From Sorangium aterium (GTDB lineage: Bacteria > Myxococcota_A > Polyangia > Polyangiales > Polyangiaceae): 64,000 nucleotides of DNA. Shown in pieces: positions 37,501 to 49,500 of the stretch (its first letter is position 1; each line of letters begins with the position of its first letter). The notes beneath the pieces are model-generated. The model did not search any database and was not told the DNA's origin. It was given only the letters and a program-made list of their open reading frames with translations. The stretch spans positions 1 through 64,000 of the forward strand of contig NZ_JAQNDK010000007.1 in NCBI RefSeq assembly GCF_028368935.1. Direction: 5' to 3'. The position numbers were made by a program, and so were the translations under genes.

Positions 37501-40500
37501 CCTTCCGAGGAGCTGATCCTCGATGCCGTTGAGCGGATCCTCCACCTGGCCGTACTCGTTGAGGTAGAGGGCGTTCATGCGGAAGTCGCGCTTCTGCGCG
37601 TCGGCCATGACGTCGAGCGGACCCTGCACGCTGGTGTCGTCGGCGGTGGTGATGTCCACGGCGTCGTCGCCGTTGCCCAACGTGATCAGGCGCAGCTGGG
37701 GGACCGTGTTGATGGAGAGGGACGTGAACGCCGAGTCGTTGCTGAGCAGGGCCTCGAGCTTCGACATGGGCATGTTGGTCTTGAGATCGACGTCCTTGGG
37801 CTCATTGCCGGCGAGGGCGTCGCGCACCGCGCCGCCGACGATGTAGACGTCGTAGCCGGAGCTGCGGATGAGATCGAACAGGTCACTGACCCGGTGGGTG
37901 GTCCCGACCGGCGTGTCGAGGAGCGCAGCGCCGATGGCCGGGCTCTGGGCCGCCGCGGCGCCCTCGGCGCGCGCCGGCGTCTCCGGGTTGAGGATCGCAT
38001 GGGCCTTGATCTCGCGGTCCACGAGCTGCGGGCGGAAATAGGTGTTGACCCCATCGGTGTTGTCTCTGACGAAGTCCCTGAACGCCGTCTCGCCGCGCCT
38101 CGCCGCGTCGATGCCGGCGAAGCCGAGGAGCGGCGTCAAGATGCCGTGATCGCTGGTGGCGAAATGAGGCACCGCGGGCGCGCCGCCCGCGCTGGCACGC
38201 GTGGAGAAGAACGCGTCGGCGATCATGCTGCGGTCGGCGCTGCCCTTCCTCTCGCCGACCGAGCGGTCCGTGAGCGCGTCGAACCCCTGATCGTAATCGG
38301 CCGCGCGGCCGCGCCGGTCGCCGTCGACCTGGACGCCGCGCCAGGGGATCTCTCGACCATCGGAGGTGGTGAACGTACGACCGATGATGTCGCCGTGCTG
38401 GTAGAGCTCTCCGACGTTGACGTTGGTGAGGCGCAGGTCCGTGATGCGCTGGTCGCGGATGAGGTCGTCCAGCTGATCGCGGATGTGACGCCAGGCGGGC
38501 GACAGGTCGTCGTACGGCGTCAACAGGGCGCCGACCAGGTTGGAGTCGACCACCAGCGAGGTCGACGTGAGCGGCGGCGAGAGCGCCGGGTCGGCCATGT
38601 GCTCGGCGTGGCGGACCAGGTGCTCGATGATCGCGCGGGTGTCGGCGAGCTTGGCCTTGTCCATGGCGCGCGCGAGCATGCCGGCGAACGCGCGCTCACC
38701 GATGGTGCGATTGATGATGTCGAGCTCGCCGCGGGTGACCCAGCGCCCCTCACGGCCCCTCTTGGCGACCGAGCGAGGCGGCTCCTCGCGGCGCGACGTG
38801 GGCGGGGGCGGGTCGCGCAGGGCAGCGAGATCGATGCCTGGCGTCGTCGCGAGCGAGTCGATGGCGCCCAGCGCCTCGGCGACGTCGAAAACGATCTTGC
38901 GCCTCTCGCCGTCCTTGTACGAGTCGAGCACGTTGCGGAACGCCTGCGCCAGCTCCTCGCCCGTGCGGGAGCGGTTGAGTCCGCTGAGCAGGAACCTCGC
39001 GAGCGACTCCGCACGGCTGTGCCCATAGGGCAGGAGCGTGGTGAGCGCGTCCTGCACCGCGCCGTCGTCGATGTGAGCGAGCAGCGAGGTTTGCAGGTCG
39101 CTGTAGTGCGGCACCTCCCAGATCCAGCCGGGGATGGCCCTTTCGGCGTCGGTGACGGGCGCGCGCCGCACGAAGGCGGGCGATTGCCTCTGTGGCTCAT
39201 CGCCCACTTCCGGCAGCTCCTCGCCCCAGTCGGCGAACGGATTCTCCTCCTCGGTCGCCGCGAGCGGGGTCGCATCGACGTGCGGTTCGGCCTCGCTGCT
39301 CGTATCCGATGACGTCTCTCGCGCCTCACCCTCGATCCCCTCCCGCGGGGGAGGTGTCCCCTCATGGTGGCTCGACACTGCGGCGGGAGGCGCCTCGTCC
39401 GTGGAGCCGGCGTCGGAGCTGCTGTCCTCTTCGGCATCGATGTTTCGGCCGATCGTACGGCGGCCCTTGTCCCGTTCGAGCGTGCCCAGAACGAGCTCGG
39501 TGTGCGCTGCGAGGTGCTCCTTCAGGTCGCCGGCGGGCAGGTCGAGCAAGCTGGGGTTGAAGGCCAGCCACTTCTCGACGATCTCCTCGGCCAGCCGCGC
39601 GGCAGGCTGCAGGCCGATGGGCAATAGATCCAGGATCGACGGGAGGAGCTGGGTGTCGATGGCCTCGACGACGAGGCCCGCCACCTCGTCCAACCGCTCG
39701 TTCGGGACGCTCTCCACGAGGGCGTCGTACAGCCCTGACGGCGTGAGCTCGACCGTCGCGGGATCGATTCTACCCGGCGCCCCGCCGGCGCTGCCAGGGC
39801 TGGTGGGCTGGTTCTGCGCGGGGCTGCCCTGCGCCTGGGCCAGCGCGTTCCCCCCGACGGCGGGCGCCGCCGCGGGCTGGGCCAGCGCGTTCCCCCCGAC
39901 AACGGGCGCCGCCGCGGGCTGGTTGAGCTCTTGGAGCTTCTGTCGCAAGAACGTCGTGTTCCACATCCGGAAGCGATCCATCGGGCGGAACGTCAGCTGG
40001 TCCCTCCCGGGGTGATCGTACAGCGCGAGGATGAGGTGCGCGGCTTCCGGGGAGACCCTTCGAATCAGAGCGCTTGCGTCCGCTGGAGAGAGGTCGAAGG
40101 CGCTACGGACCCAGTTGCGCGCATTCTCGTTGTAACGGCGCCAGTCCCGGGGATCTCGGAAGGTCTCCCTGGTGATCGGCTCGGGTGGCTGGGGCGCGAT
40201 CCTCCCCGAGCCGTTCCTGAGCATTCCCGCGAGCTCGTCGCGCGGGTCCATGGGGTCCTGTGTGGTGCCGGACGGCGCGCCCGTTTCGAGGCGCGCCGGA
40301 GCGCGCTGCTGGGTGGAGGCGCCATTGGCCGGCGCGTGCGGCGGGGGATAGGTCCCGTGGGTGATCACCTCGAAGAGCTTCGGCATCTCTGCCTTCAGCA
40401 CCCGGATGGGGAACGCCTGCCCCCACGACTGGACGGGCACGATGAAGGCGTCGCCGTCGGCGGTGATCTCGCCGTCGATCGCGGCGTGGTGCCGGCTCGT

Positions 40501-43500
40501 GGCTTCGCCTTCGCCGGGCGGCGCGACGCGCGCGGGATCGTGCGATGTCGTGGCGCCGTCGCGGTGCTTCTTCGCCGCTTCCCAGAGCGCCTTGCCATTG
40601 GAGACCGTCGCGACGGCAAACCCAGCTCGATCCGTGCGCTTCAGCGCCTCGTTGATGCGGGTGATGTCGTCCCCCGAGAAGCCGCCGCTCTTGATCTCGA
40701 CGTCCGCCCCGAGCGCGTCGCTCATGAGGTCTGCGATCGAGTTCGCCGAGAGGAGCAGGTCGCCCTCCACCGCCACGACGCCGGGCTGCTTCGCGGCGTC
40801 GGTCCGCTTCTCGTGCTGCGCGACGGCGCTCTTCCCGAGCAGCTCGACCAGACCTCGGGCGAGCAGATGGTCGAGGAGGTGTCGATCCAGTCGCTGCCGA
40901 TCGTTCGCATTCATCAGGCCGTCGCGCTTCGCTCTGGCGGTCTTGAGCCCGTTGACGAGCGGACGAGTCGGAGCCGGACCGAGGGCGCGCGGGATCTCTC
41001 CTGTCATCACGCGCCGGAGGATGTCCAGGTCCTCGCTGAGCGCCGCCTTGCCAGGGCCCTGCTGCGCGCCGAGCTCGTGGGCCCCGGGGGCCTGAGCGAG
41101 CCGGCCGAGCAGCCGACCGGTGAACAGCGCGACGACCAGGTGCGAGGCCGTGGCGAGATCGCCCTTCAGCACCGTGTAGAGGGCGCTCTGGAGGCCGCAG
41201 TTGCTGAAGGTGGACTGCGCGAGCGACGCGGGGTCCTCAATGAGCTCGCGCAGCCTGTCGACGATCGCGCTGTCGACGTTCTGCGACCCAAGCAGGCCTG
41301 CCAGGCTGACCGCTGCCTGTCGCCTGACACCGTCGCTCGCCGGGCCGGACCACGCGCTGCTCTGCTCGTCCAGTGAGGCGAGCAGCTCGTCGAGCGACCG
41401 GCCTTGATCCGGTGTGCTCGGTTGGACCTGGGCGCTGCTCGTGGTCTTGGGGGGGCGCGTCGGCGAATTGGCTATCCCATCTCCGCTGCTCGAAGCGGGG
41501 TTGTACCCCGCCGGCTCGTCCGCCGGCGCCAGCATGCCCGGCGGCCGGCTGCGGGGCCCGACGAGCTCGTTGAGGGCATCTTTGCCCTTGTTCGCGAGGT
41601 CTTGCTCGAAGCTGTCAGCGCGGTTCTTGAGGGTGTTGGCCCAGTCGCTTCCGAGCTTGGCGAGGTCGACGGTGCGAGCGTTCTTGGTGCTCTCGTCGCC
41701 GATCTTGTCCTGCTTGAGGCCGCCGACGCTGGAGATGGGGTTTGCGGTCTTCTCGGTGGAGCGCCAGTTGTGGACGTAGCCGACGGTGCTGGGGGCGTTG
41801 GGTCCGGTGGTCTCGATGCCGATCTGGAGGGCGCCCTGCCTGCCGGGCCTGGGCGGGCGGTAGCCGATGAACATGTGGCCATGGGCGCCGTCGGGCAGGA
41901 TGACGTCGCCGTTGAAGTCCTTGAGGCCGAGGCCGCCGACGGCGAGGTTGATGCCGTAGAGCTCCGTGTCGTCGAGCTTGGCCAGGATGGCGGCGGAGTG
42001 TCCGCCCTGCTCCTTGAACTTGCCGTCGCCGAGGGCGATGTGGTGGGTGCCGAAGGCGCGCTTGAAGACGCCCCTGGCGGGGTTTCCGTTGCTGTCGGTG
42101 ATGCCCAGGAGCTCGGTGAGGGCGTAAGGAGCGCTGCCTGCGGGGATCTGGACGTTGACGCGGCCGCCGTGGGAGAGGAGCTTTGCGACGGGCACGTCCT
42201 GGAGCGGGACATGGCTCTTTGCGCTGTCGTCGTAGATCTCGGCGCCTTCCTGGAGGAGGTGGAAGACGTTTTTGAGGACCTCGAGGGACTGGCGATGCCT
42301 GCCGACGACCTCTTCCTTGGAGAGCGTCCCTTGTGGCCGGAAGAGCCTCTTGTTCGGGTCAGGGACGGCGCCCTGGGCGATGGCGGTGTCCGCGTCGTCG
42401 TTGGGGTCGGTGTGCTCGAGGGTCCTGGACCAGTCATCGACGATGCCCTGGTCGATGAGCTGCTGGAGCTCGGCTTTCCTCTCGAGGTCGGTCGTGTGCC
42501 GGGCCTCCATGGACAGGGCCAGCGCAGCGGGCGGGGTGCCCTCGAAGCGCTTGCCGCCGTCGCCGCCGTTCATCTGGCGCGAGACGTAGCTTGCGAGGAC
42601 GACCTTGCTGGCCTTGTGGAGCTGGTGGAAGCCGCGGAAGCGCTCTGGGTTATCGTTTGGGTCGCTCGACAGGTACTTCTCGATGTCGGCGTGCGTGAGC
42701 ATGCCGGAGGCGTTGAGCCATGCCTGCCCCTGGGTGGTGGAGGAGAGCTGCTGGAAGGCGCTCCACTCGGCGTCGCTGAGCAGCGGCCCTTTGGGAAACC
42801 TCTTTCCTATCTGTTCCTTGGCGTTCGCAGGATCGCGCGGGAAGCCGCCGCTGGTCAGCGGCCCAGTGATCGCCGGGACGCCGCGCTTGGCACTCTCGCG
42901 GCTCATGAAGCCGGTGTCTGTGCGCCAGAGGGTCTTCTTGACGGCCTTGTCGACGATCCAGGTGACCTGCTCGATGGGGGTGGACGCGGCAGGATCGGGC
43001 GCGCTCTCCGACGGCGGCTCCGGCTCCTCCTCGAACGGGTCGGTCTGCGGCTGCGGGTCGGCGGCCGTATCCCCGCTGTTCGAGGCGGGGTTGTACCCTG
43101 CCAGCATGTCCTCCGGGGCATCTCTGGGCGGCCCGCGGCGCGTGCTGCCCTGCGCCGGCTGCTCGGGTGCCTGGAGCTCTTGCGGCGGCTGGCTGCGGGG
43201 CCCGACGAGCTCGTTGAGGGCATCTTTGCCCTTGTTCGCGAGGTCTTGCTCGAAGCTGTCAGCGCGGTTCTTGAGGGTGTTGGCCCAGTCGCTTCCGAGC
43301 TTGCCGAGGTCGACGGTGCGCGCGTTCTTGGTGCTCTCGTCGCCGATCTTGTCCTGCTTGAGGCCGCCAACGCTGGAGATGGGGTTTGCGGTCTTCTCGG
43401 TGGAGCGCCAGTTGTGGACGTAGCCGACGGTGCTGGGGGCGTTGGGCCCGGTGGTCTCGATGCCGATCTGAAGGGCGCCTTGCCTGCCGGGCCTGGGCGG

Positions 43501-46500
43501 GCGGTAGCCGATGAACATGTGGCCATGGGCGCCGTCGGGCAGGATGACGTCGCCGTTGAAGTCCTTGAGGCCGAGGCCGCCGACGGCGAGGTTGATGCCG
43601 TAGAGCTCCGTGTCGTCGAGCTTGGCCAGGATGGCGGCGGAGTGTCCGCCCTGCTCCTTGAACTTGCCGTCGCCGAGGGCGATGTGGTGGGTGCCGAAGG
43701 CGCGCTTGAAGACGCCCCTGGCGGGGTTTCCGTTGCTGTCGGTGATGCCCAGGAGCTCGGTGAGGGCGTAAGGAGCGCTGCCTGCGGGGATCTGGACGTT
43801 GACGCGGCCGCCGTGGGAGAGGAGCTTTGCGACGGGCACGTCCTGGAGCGGGACATGGCTCTTTGCGCTGTCATCGTAGATCTCGGCGCCTTCCTGGAGG
43901 AGGTGGAAGACGTTCTTGAGGACCTCGAGGGACTGGCGATGCCTGCCGACGACCTCTTCCTTGGAAAGGGTTGTTTGCGGTCGGAAGAGCCTCTTGTTCG
44001 GTTCCGGGACGGCGCCCTGCCCGATGGCAGTGTCCGCGTCGTCGTTAGGGTCGGTGTGCTCGAGGGTCCTGGACCACTCGTCGACGATGCCTTGATCGAT
44101 GAGCTGCTGGAGCGCAGCTTTCCTCGTCGGGTCGGTCGTGTGCCGCGCTTCCATGGACAGGGCCAGCGCAGCGGGCGGGGTGCCCTCGAAGCGCTTGCCG
44201 CCGTCGCCGCTGTTCATCTGGCGCGAGACGTAGCTGGCGAGGACGACCTTGCTGGCCTTATGGAGCTGGTGGAAGCCGCGGAAGCGCTCGGGGTTATCGT
44301 TTGCGTCGCTCGACAGGTACTTCTCGATGTCGGCGAGCGTGAGCATGCCAGAGGCGTTGAGCCATGCCTGTCCCTGGGGGGTGGAGGAGAGCTGCTGGAA
44401 GGCGCTCCACTCGGCGTCGCTGAGCAGCGGCCCTTTGGGGAAGCGGCCTCCGAGCTGCTCCTTGGCCTGCGCGGGATCGCGCGGGAAGCCGCCGCTGGTC
44501 AGCGGCCCAGTGATCGCGGGGACGCCGCGCTTGGCACTCTCGCGGCTCATGAAGCCGGTGTCGGTGCGCCAGAGGGTCTTCCTGACGGCCTTGTCGACGA
44601 TCCAGGTGACCTGCTCGATGGGGGTGGACGCGGCAGGATCGGGCGCGCTCTCCGACGGCGGCTCCTGCTCCTCCTCGATCGGGTCGGTCGGCGCCTGCGG
44701 GTCGGCGGCCGTATCCCCGCTGTTCGAGGCGGGGTTGTACGCTGCCAGCGTGTCTGCCAGCGACTCCTGGATTCCATGGCGTGAAGGTGACGGCGCGGGC
44801 GGCGGAAGGCCCGCGTCCGCATGCAGCGCGGGAGGCTGTGGCTGCGCGAGCCCTTGACCCTTCTCTCCGTACGACGAGAGCGTCTGTTCGTACGGGGGCG
44901 TTTTACCGGACACTTGAGCGGAGGCGTCGAGCGACGGCGCAGGCGGCGGGAGGGAGATCCCGTGGGTGATCGCCGCGAAAACCTTTGGCACGTCCTCCTT
45001 CTTCACCCGTACGGGGAACGTGCGCCCCCAGGACTGGATCGGCACGATGAAGGAGTCGCCCTGATCGGTGATCGGGCCGTCGATCGGGGCATGGTGTGGC
45101 GCGATCGTGGCCACCTCGCCGAGCGGCGCGACGTTCCCCGGAGCGTCAGGGGTCGTGGAGCTGGCCTCATGGTTCTTCGCTGCGTTCCAGAGCGCCTCGC
45201 CGTCGATCACGGTGGCGATCGCAAACCCTCCCTGATCCGTCCTCCGAAGGGTCTCCTTGACGCGATCGACGTCGTAACCCGAGGGAGAGCTGGCGGTCAT
45301 GACGGCGGTGTTCGCCCCGAGCGCCGAGCTGAAGATGCTCGCGACCGAGTTCGCCGACGCCAGCAGGTCGCCCTGCGCCGTGGAGACGCCGGGCTGATTT
45401 GCGGCGTCGGATCGCTCCTCGAGCTTCGCGAGCGCGTCCTGTCCGAACATCTCACCGAGGCCGCGGGCGAGCAGGTGGTCGAGGAGGAGGCGATCCAGCG
45501 CCTCTCGGTCCTTGACCTTCGTCAGGCTGTCGCTCTTGGCCTTGGCGGTTTTGAGGCCGTTGACGAGGGGCCTCGTGGGCGTCGGGCCGAGGGCCTGGGG
45601 GACAACCCCGGTCATCACGCCCCGGAGGAGGTCCAGGTCGTCGCTGAGCCTCCCTTTGCCCGAGCCCTGCTGCGCGAAGGCCTTTGCCCCTGGGGCGATC
45701 GCGAAGCGGCCGAGCGGCTTGCCCGTGAAGATCGCCGCGACCAGGTGGGCGGTGGTGGCGAGGTCGTTCTTCAGCGTCGGGTAGAGGATGCTGGTGAGCG
45801 CGCAATTGGTGAAGGCAGACTGCGAGAGCGATGCCGGGTTCTCGATGAGCTCGCGCAGCCTGTCGATGATCGAGGGGCTCACGTTCTGCTGCTGGAGCAG
45901 CCCGGTCAGGAGCTGGTTGGCCTTCTGCTTGTTCTTGTCGGTGGCCGGGTGCGACCATGTGCGGCTCTGCTCCTCGAGCTCGTCGAGCAGCTCGTCGAGC
46001 GTTTTCCCTTGGCTGTGGGCGCTCGGATCGACCTGGGCAGTGCCTTTGGCGGTTGTCGGAGCGGGGGAGGGGCTCGCGCCCGGCGCGGCGGCTCCGGCGA
46101 GCATATCGCCCGAGCGGCCCACGCCGCCGTCCTGGAGCTCTTGAGGCGGCTGGGTGCGGGGGCCGAGGAGCTCGTGGAGCGCGTCTTTGCCCTTCTCCGC
46201 CAGGTCTCGCTCGAACCTGTCGGCGCGGTCCTTGAGGGTCTTGGCCCAGTTGCCGCCGAGCTTGCCGAGGTCGACGGTGCGTGCGTTCTTGGTGCTCTCG
46301 TCGCCGATCTTGTCCTGCTTGAGGCCGCCGACGCTGGAGATGGGGTTGGCGGTCTTCTCGGTGGAGCGCCAGTTGTGGGGGTAGGCGACGGTGCTGGGCG
46401 CCCCAGGGCCGGTTGTCTCCATGCCGATCTGGAGCGCGCCGGGCCTGCCCGGCTTGGGCGGGCGGTAGCCGATGAACATGTGGCCGTGGGCGCCGTCGGG

Positions 46501-49500
46501 CAGGATGACGTCGCCGTTGAAGTCCTTGAGGCCGAGGCCGCCGACGGCGAGGTTGATGCCGTAAAGCTCGGTGTCGTCGAACTTGGTTCGGAGGGCGGCG
46601 AGCTGGCCGCCCTGCTCCTTGAACTTGCCATCTCCGAGGGAGACGTGGTGGGTCCCGACGAAGCGCTTGAACACGCCGGCCGCGGGGTTGCCGTTCTTGT
46701 CGGTGATGCCGAGGTGCTCTGTGAGCGCGTACGGAGCGCTGCCGGCGGGGATCTGGACGTTGACGCGGCCGCCGTGGGACAGGAGCTTGGCGACGGGCAC
46801 GTCCTGGAGCGGGACATGGCTCTTGGCGGTGCCGTCGTAGATCTCGGCACCTTCCTGGAGCAGGTGGAAGATGTTCTTGAGCACCTCGAGCGACTGCCCG
46901 TGGCGCTTGACGACCTCGTCCTTCGAGAGCTTCTTGCCCTTCGTGAAGGTCAGGGTATTGAGGAGCGTCTTCGGAGCCAGCACGGCGCCCTGGTTGATGG
47001 CGGTGGTCGCATCGTCGTTGGGCTCTGTGTGCTCGAGGGTCTTCGACCACTCGTCGATGATGCCCTGGTCGATGAGCCTGTTGAGCTCGTCTCGCCTGGC
47101 CGCGTCGGTCGTGTGCCTGGCCTCCATGGACAGGGCCAACGCCGCCGGCGGGGTGCCCTCGAAGCGCTTGCCGGGCTCGCCGCTGTTCATCTGGCGCGAG
47201 ACGTAGCTTGCGAGCACGACCTTGCTCGCCTTGTGGAGCTTGTGGAAGCCGCGGAACCGCTCGGGGTTGTCGCTCGGGTCGCTCGACAGGTACTTCTCGA
47301 CCTGCTCGTGGGTGAGCATGCCCGAGGCGTTGAGCCAGCTCTGTCCCTGGGGGGTGGAGGAGAGCTGCGTGAAGGCGCTCCACTCGGCGTCGCTGAGCAG
47401 CGGTCCTCTGGGGAAGCGCCCTCCGAGCTGCTCCTTGGCCGTCGTGGGATCGGGGGGGAAGCCGCTGGCGCTCAGCTGGCCTTGGATCGCGGAGAGACCG
47501 TGCTTGGCCTGGTCACGGCTCATGAAGCCCGTGTCGGTCCGCCAGATGGTGTTCTTGACGGCCTTGTCGACGATCCAGGTCACCTGCTCGACGGGCGTGG
47601 ATGTCTCCGGATCCGGCGCTCGTTCCGACGGCGGCTCCTGCTCTTCCTCGATCTCGTCGAGCTGCGCTTGCGGGTCGGCTGCGTCATCCCCGCTGTCCAG
47701 AGCGGGGTTGTACCCTGCCAGCAGGTCCGCCGGGGTATCCGCGGGGGACTCACCACGAGGCGCGCGGGCGTGCTGTCCGCCTTCAGGCGTCAGCGGTGTT
47801 AAAGACGGAACCTCGCGGCCGGACTGAGGCCGTTGGGATGGTCCGAAGCGATCTCCGTTGTCGTCTTCCGAGTCGTCGTCCTCGGAGTCGTCGTCGCGTT
47901 GGCCCTCGGAGTCGTCGTCGCGTTCACCCTCGGAGTCGTCGTCGCGTTCGTCCTCGGCGTCGTCTTCCGAGTCGTCGTCCTCGGAGTCGTCGTCGCGTTG
48001 GCCCTCGGAGTCGTCGTCGCGTTGGCCCTCGGAGTCGTCGTCGCGCTGGCCCTTGGCGTCGTCGTCGCGTTCGTCCTCGGCGTCGTCTTCCGAGTCGTCG
48101 TCCTCGGAGTCGTCGTCGCGTTGGCCCTCGGAGTCGTCGTCGCGTTGGCCCTCGGAGTCGTCGTCGCGTTGGCCCTTGGCGTCGTCGTCGCGTTGGCCCT
48201 TGGCGTCGTCGTCGCGTTGGCCCTTGGCGTCGTCGTCGCGTTCGTCCTCGGCGTCGTCTTCCGAGTCGTCGTCGCGTTGGCCCTCGGCGTCGTCGTCGCG
48301 TTGGCCCTCGGAGTCGTCGTCGCGTTGGCCCTCGGCGTCGTCGTCGCGTTGGCCCTCGGCGTCGTCTTCCGAGTCGTCGTCCTCGGAGTCGTCTTCCGAG
48401 TCGTCGTCCTCGGAGTCGTCGTCCTCGGAGTCGTCGTCGCGTTGGCCCTCGGAGTCGTCGTCGCGTTGGCCCTCGGAGTCGTCGTCGCGTTGGCCCTCGG
48501 CGTCGTCGTCGCGTTGGCCCTCGGCGTCGTCGTCGCGTTCACCCTCGGCGTCGTCGTCGCGTTCGTCCTCGGCGTCGTCCTCGGAGTCGTCGTCCTCGGA
48601 GTCGTCGTCGCGTTGGCCCTCGGAGTCGTCGTCGCGTTGGCCCTCGGAGTCGTCGTCGCGTTGGCCCTCGGAGTCGTCGTCGCGTTGGCCCTCGGAGTCG
48701 TCGTCGCGTTCACCCTCGGCGTCGTCGTCGCGTTCGTCCTCGGCGTCGTCTTCCGAGTCGTCGTCCTCGGAGTCGTCGTCCTCGGAGTCGTCGTCGCGTT
48801 GGCCCTCGGCGTCGTCGTCGCGTTGGCCCTCGGCGTCGTCGTCGCGTTCACCCTCGGCGTCGTCTTCCGAGTCGTCGTCCTCGGAGTCGTCGTCGCGTTC
48901 GCCCTCGGAGTCGTCGTGCTCCGAGTCCGTATCGCTGTGGTCCTCGTCGCCGTCGTCACTGCTCTGGTCCTCGTCGCCCGCGTCCGGTGCATTGTCTCGG
49001 AAGAACTCCGCGCCGACCTCCTCGACGCTGCCGTCACCGCGCGACGGCAGCGTTCCCGGGCTCAGGGTCGCGGAGGCTGCCGCGGAACCCTGTGCGCTGG
49101 CCGCGGGCGACCCGACCGGCGCCTTCGTCCCGGTGGTGATGGGCGTGGCCTGGCTGCCGGGGCCCCGCACGGGCGGCTGCGATGTCGTCTCCGGCAGGCG
49201 CGAGCCGGGGCTCTCCGGCGCCTTTCCTGGAGCGCTTTGCGTCGTTCCAGCTTCCAAGCCAGGACTCGAGGCCTCTGGCGTCTTGGCCGTCATCTGCTCC
49301 GGCGCGTCACCGGGCATCTCGCGGGGCTCGTTGCCCTTGGGGGCTTGCTCGACCCCTCGCGGCCGCTGATCCGAGCCGCCCTGCCCGGGATCCTGGGCGC
49401 CTCGCTCCGGGTCGGACGCGGCGTCACCCGGCGGATCGCGGCGATCGCCGCCCCGCGAACCTCGCTCGGAGCGATCCGACCCATCGGACGACTCGTCGGA

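Noticed and set aside
41404-44784. Plus-strand 1126-codon frame with repeated segments
   Set aside because: Antisense of modules A3 and A4; its internal repeats merely mirror the real modules.
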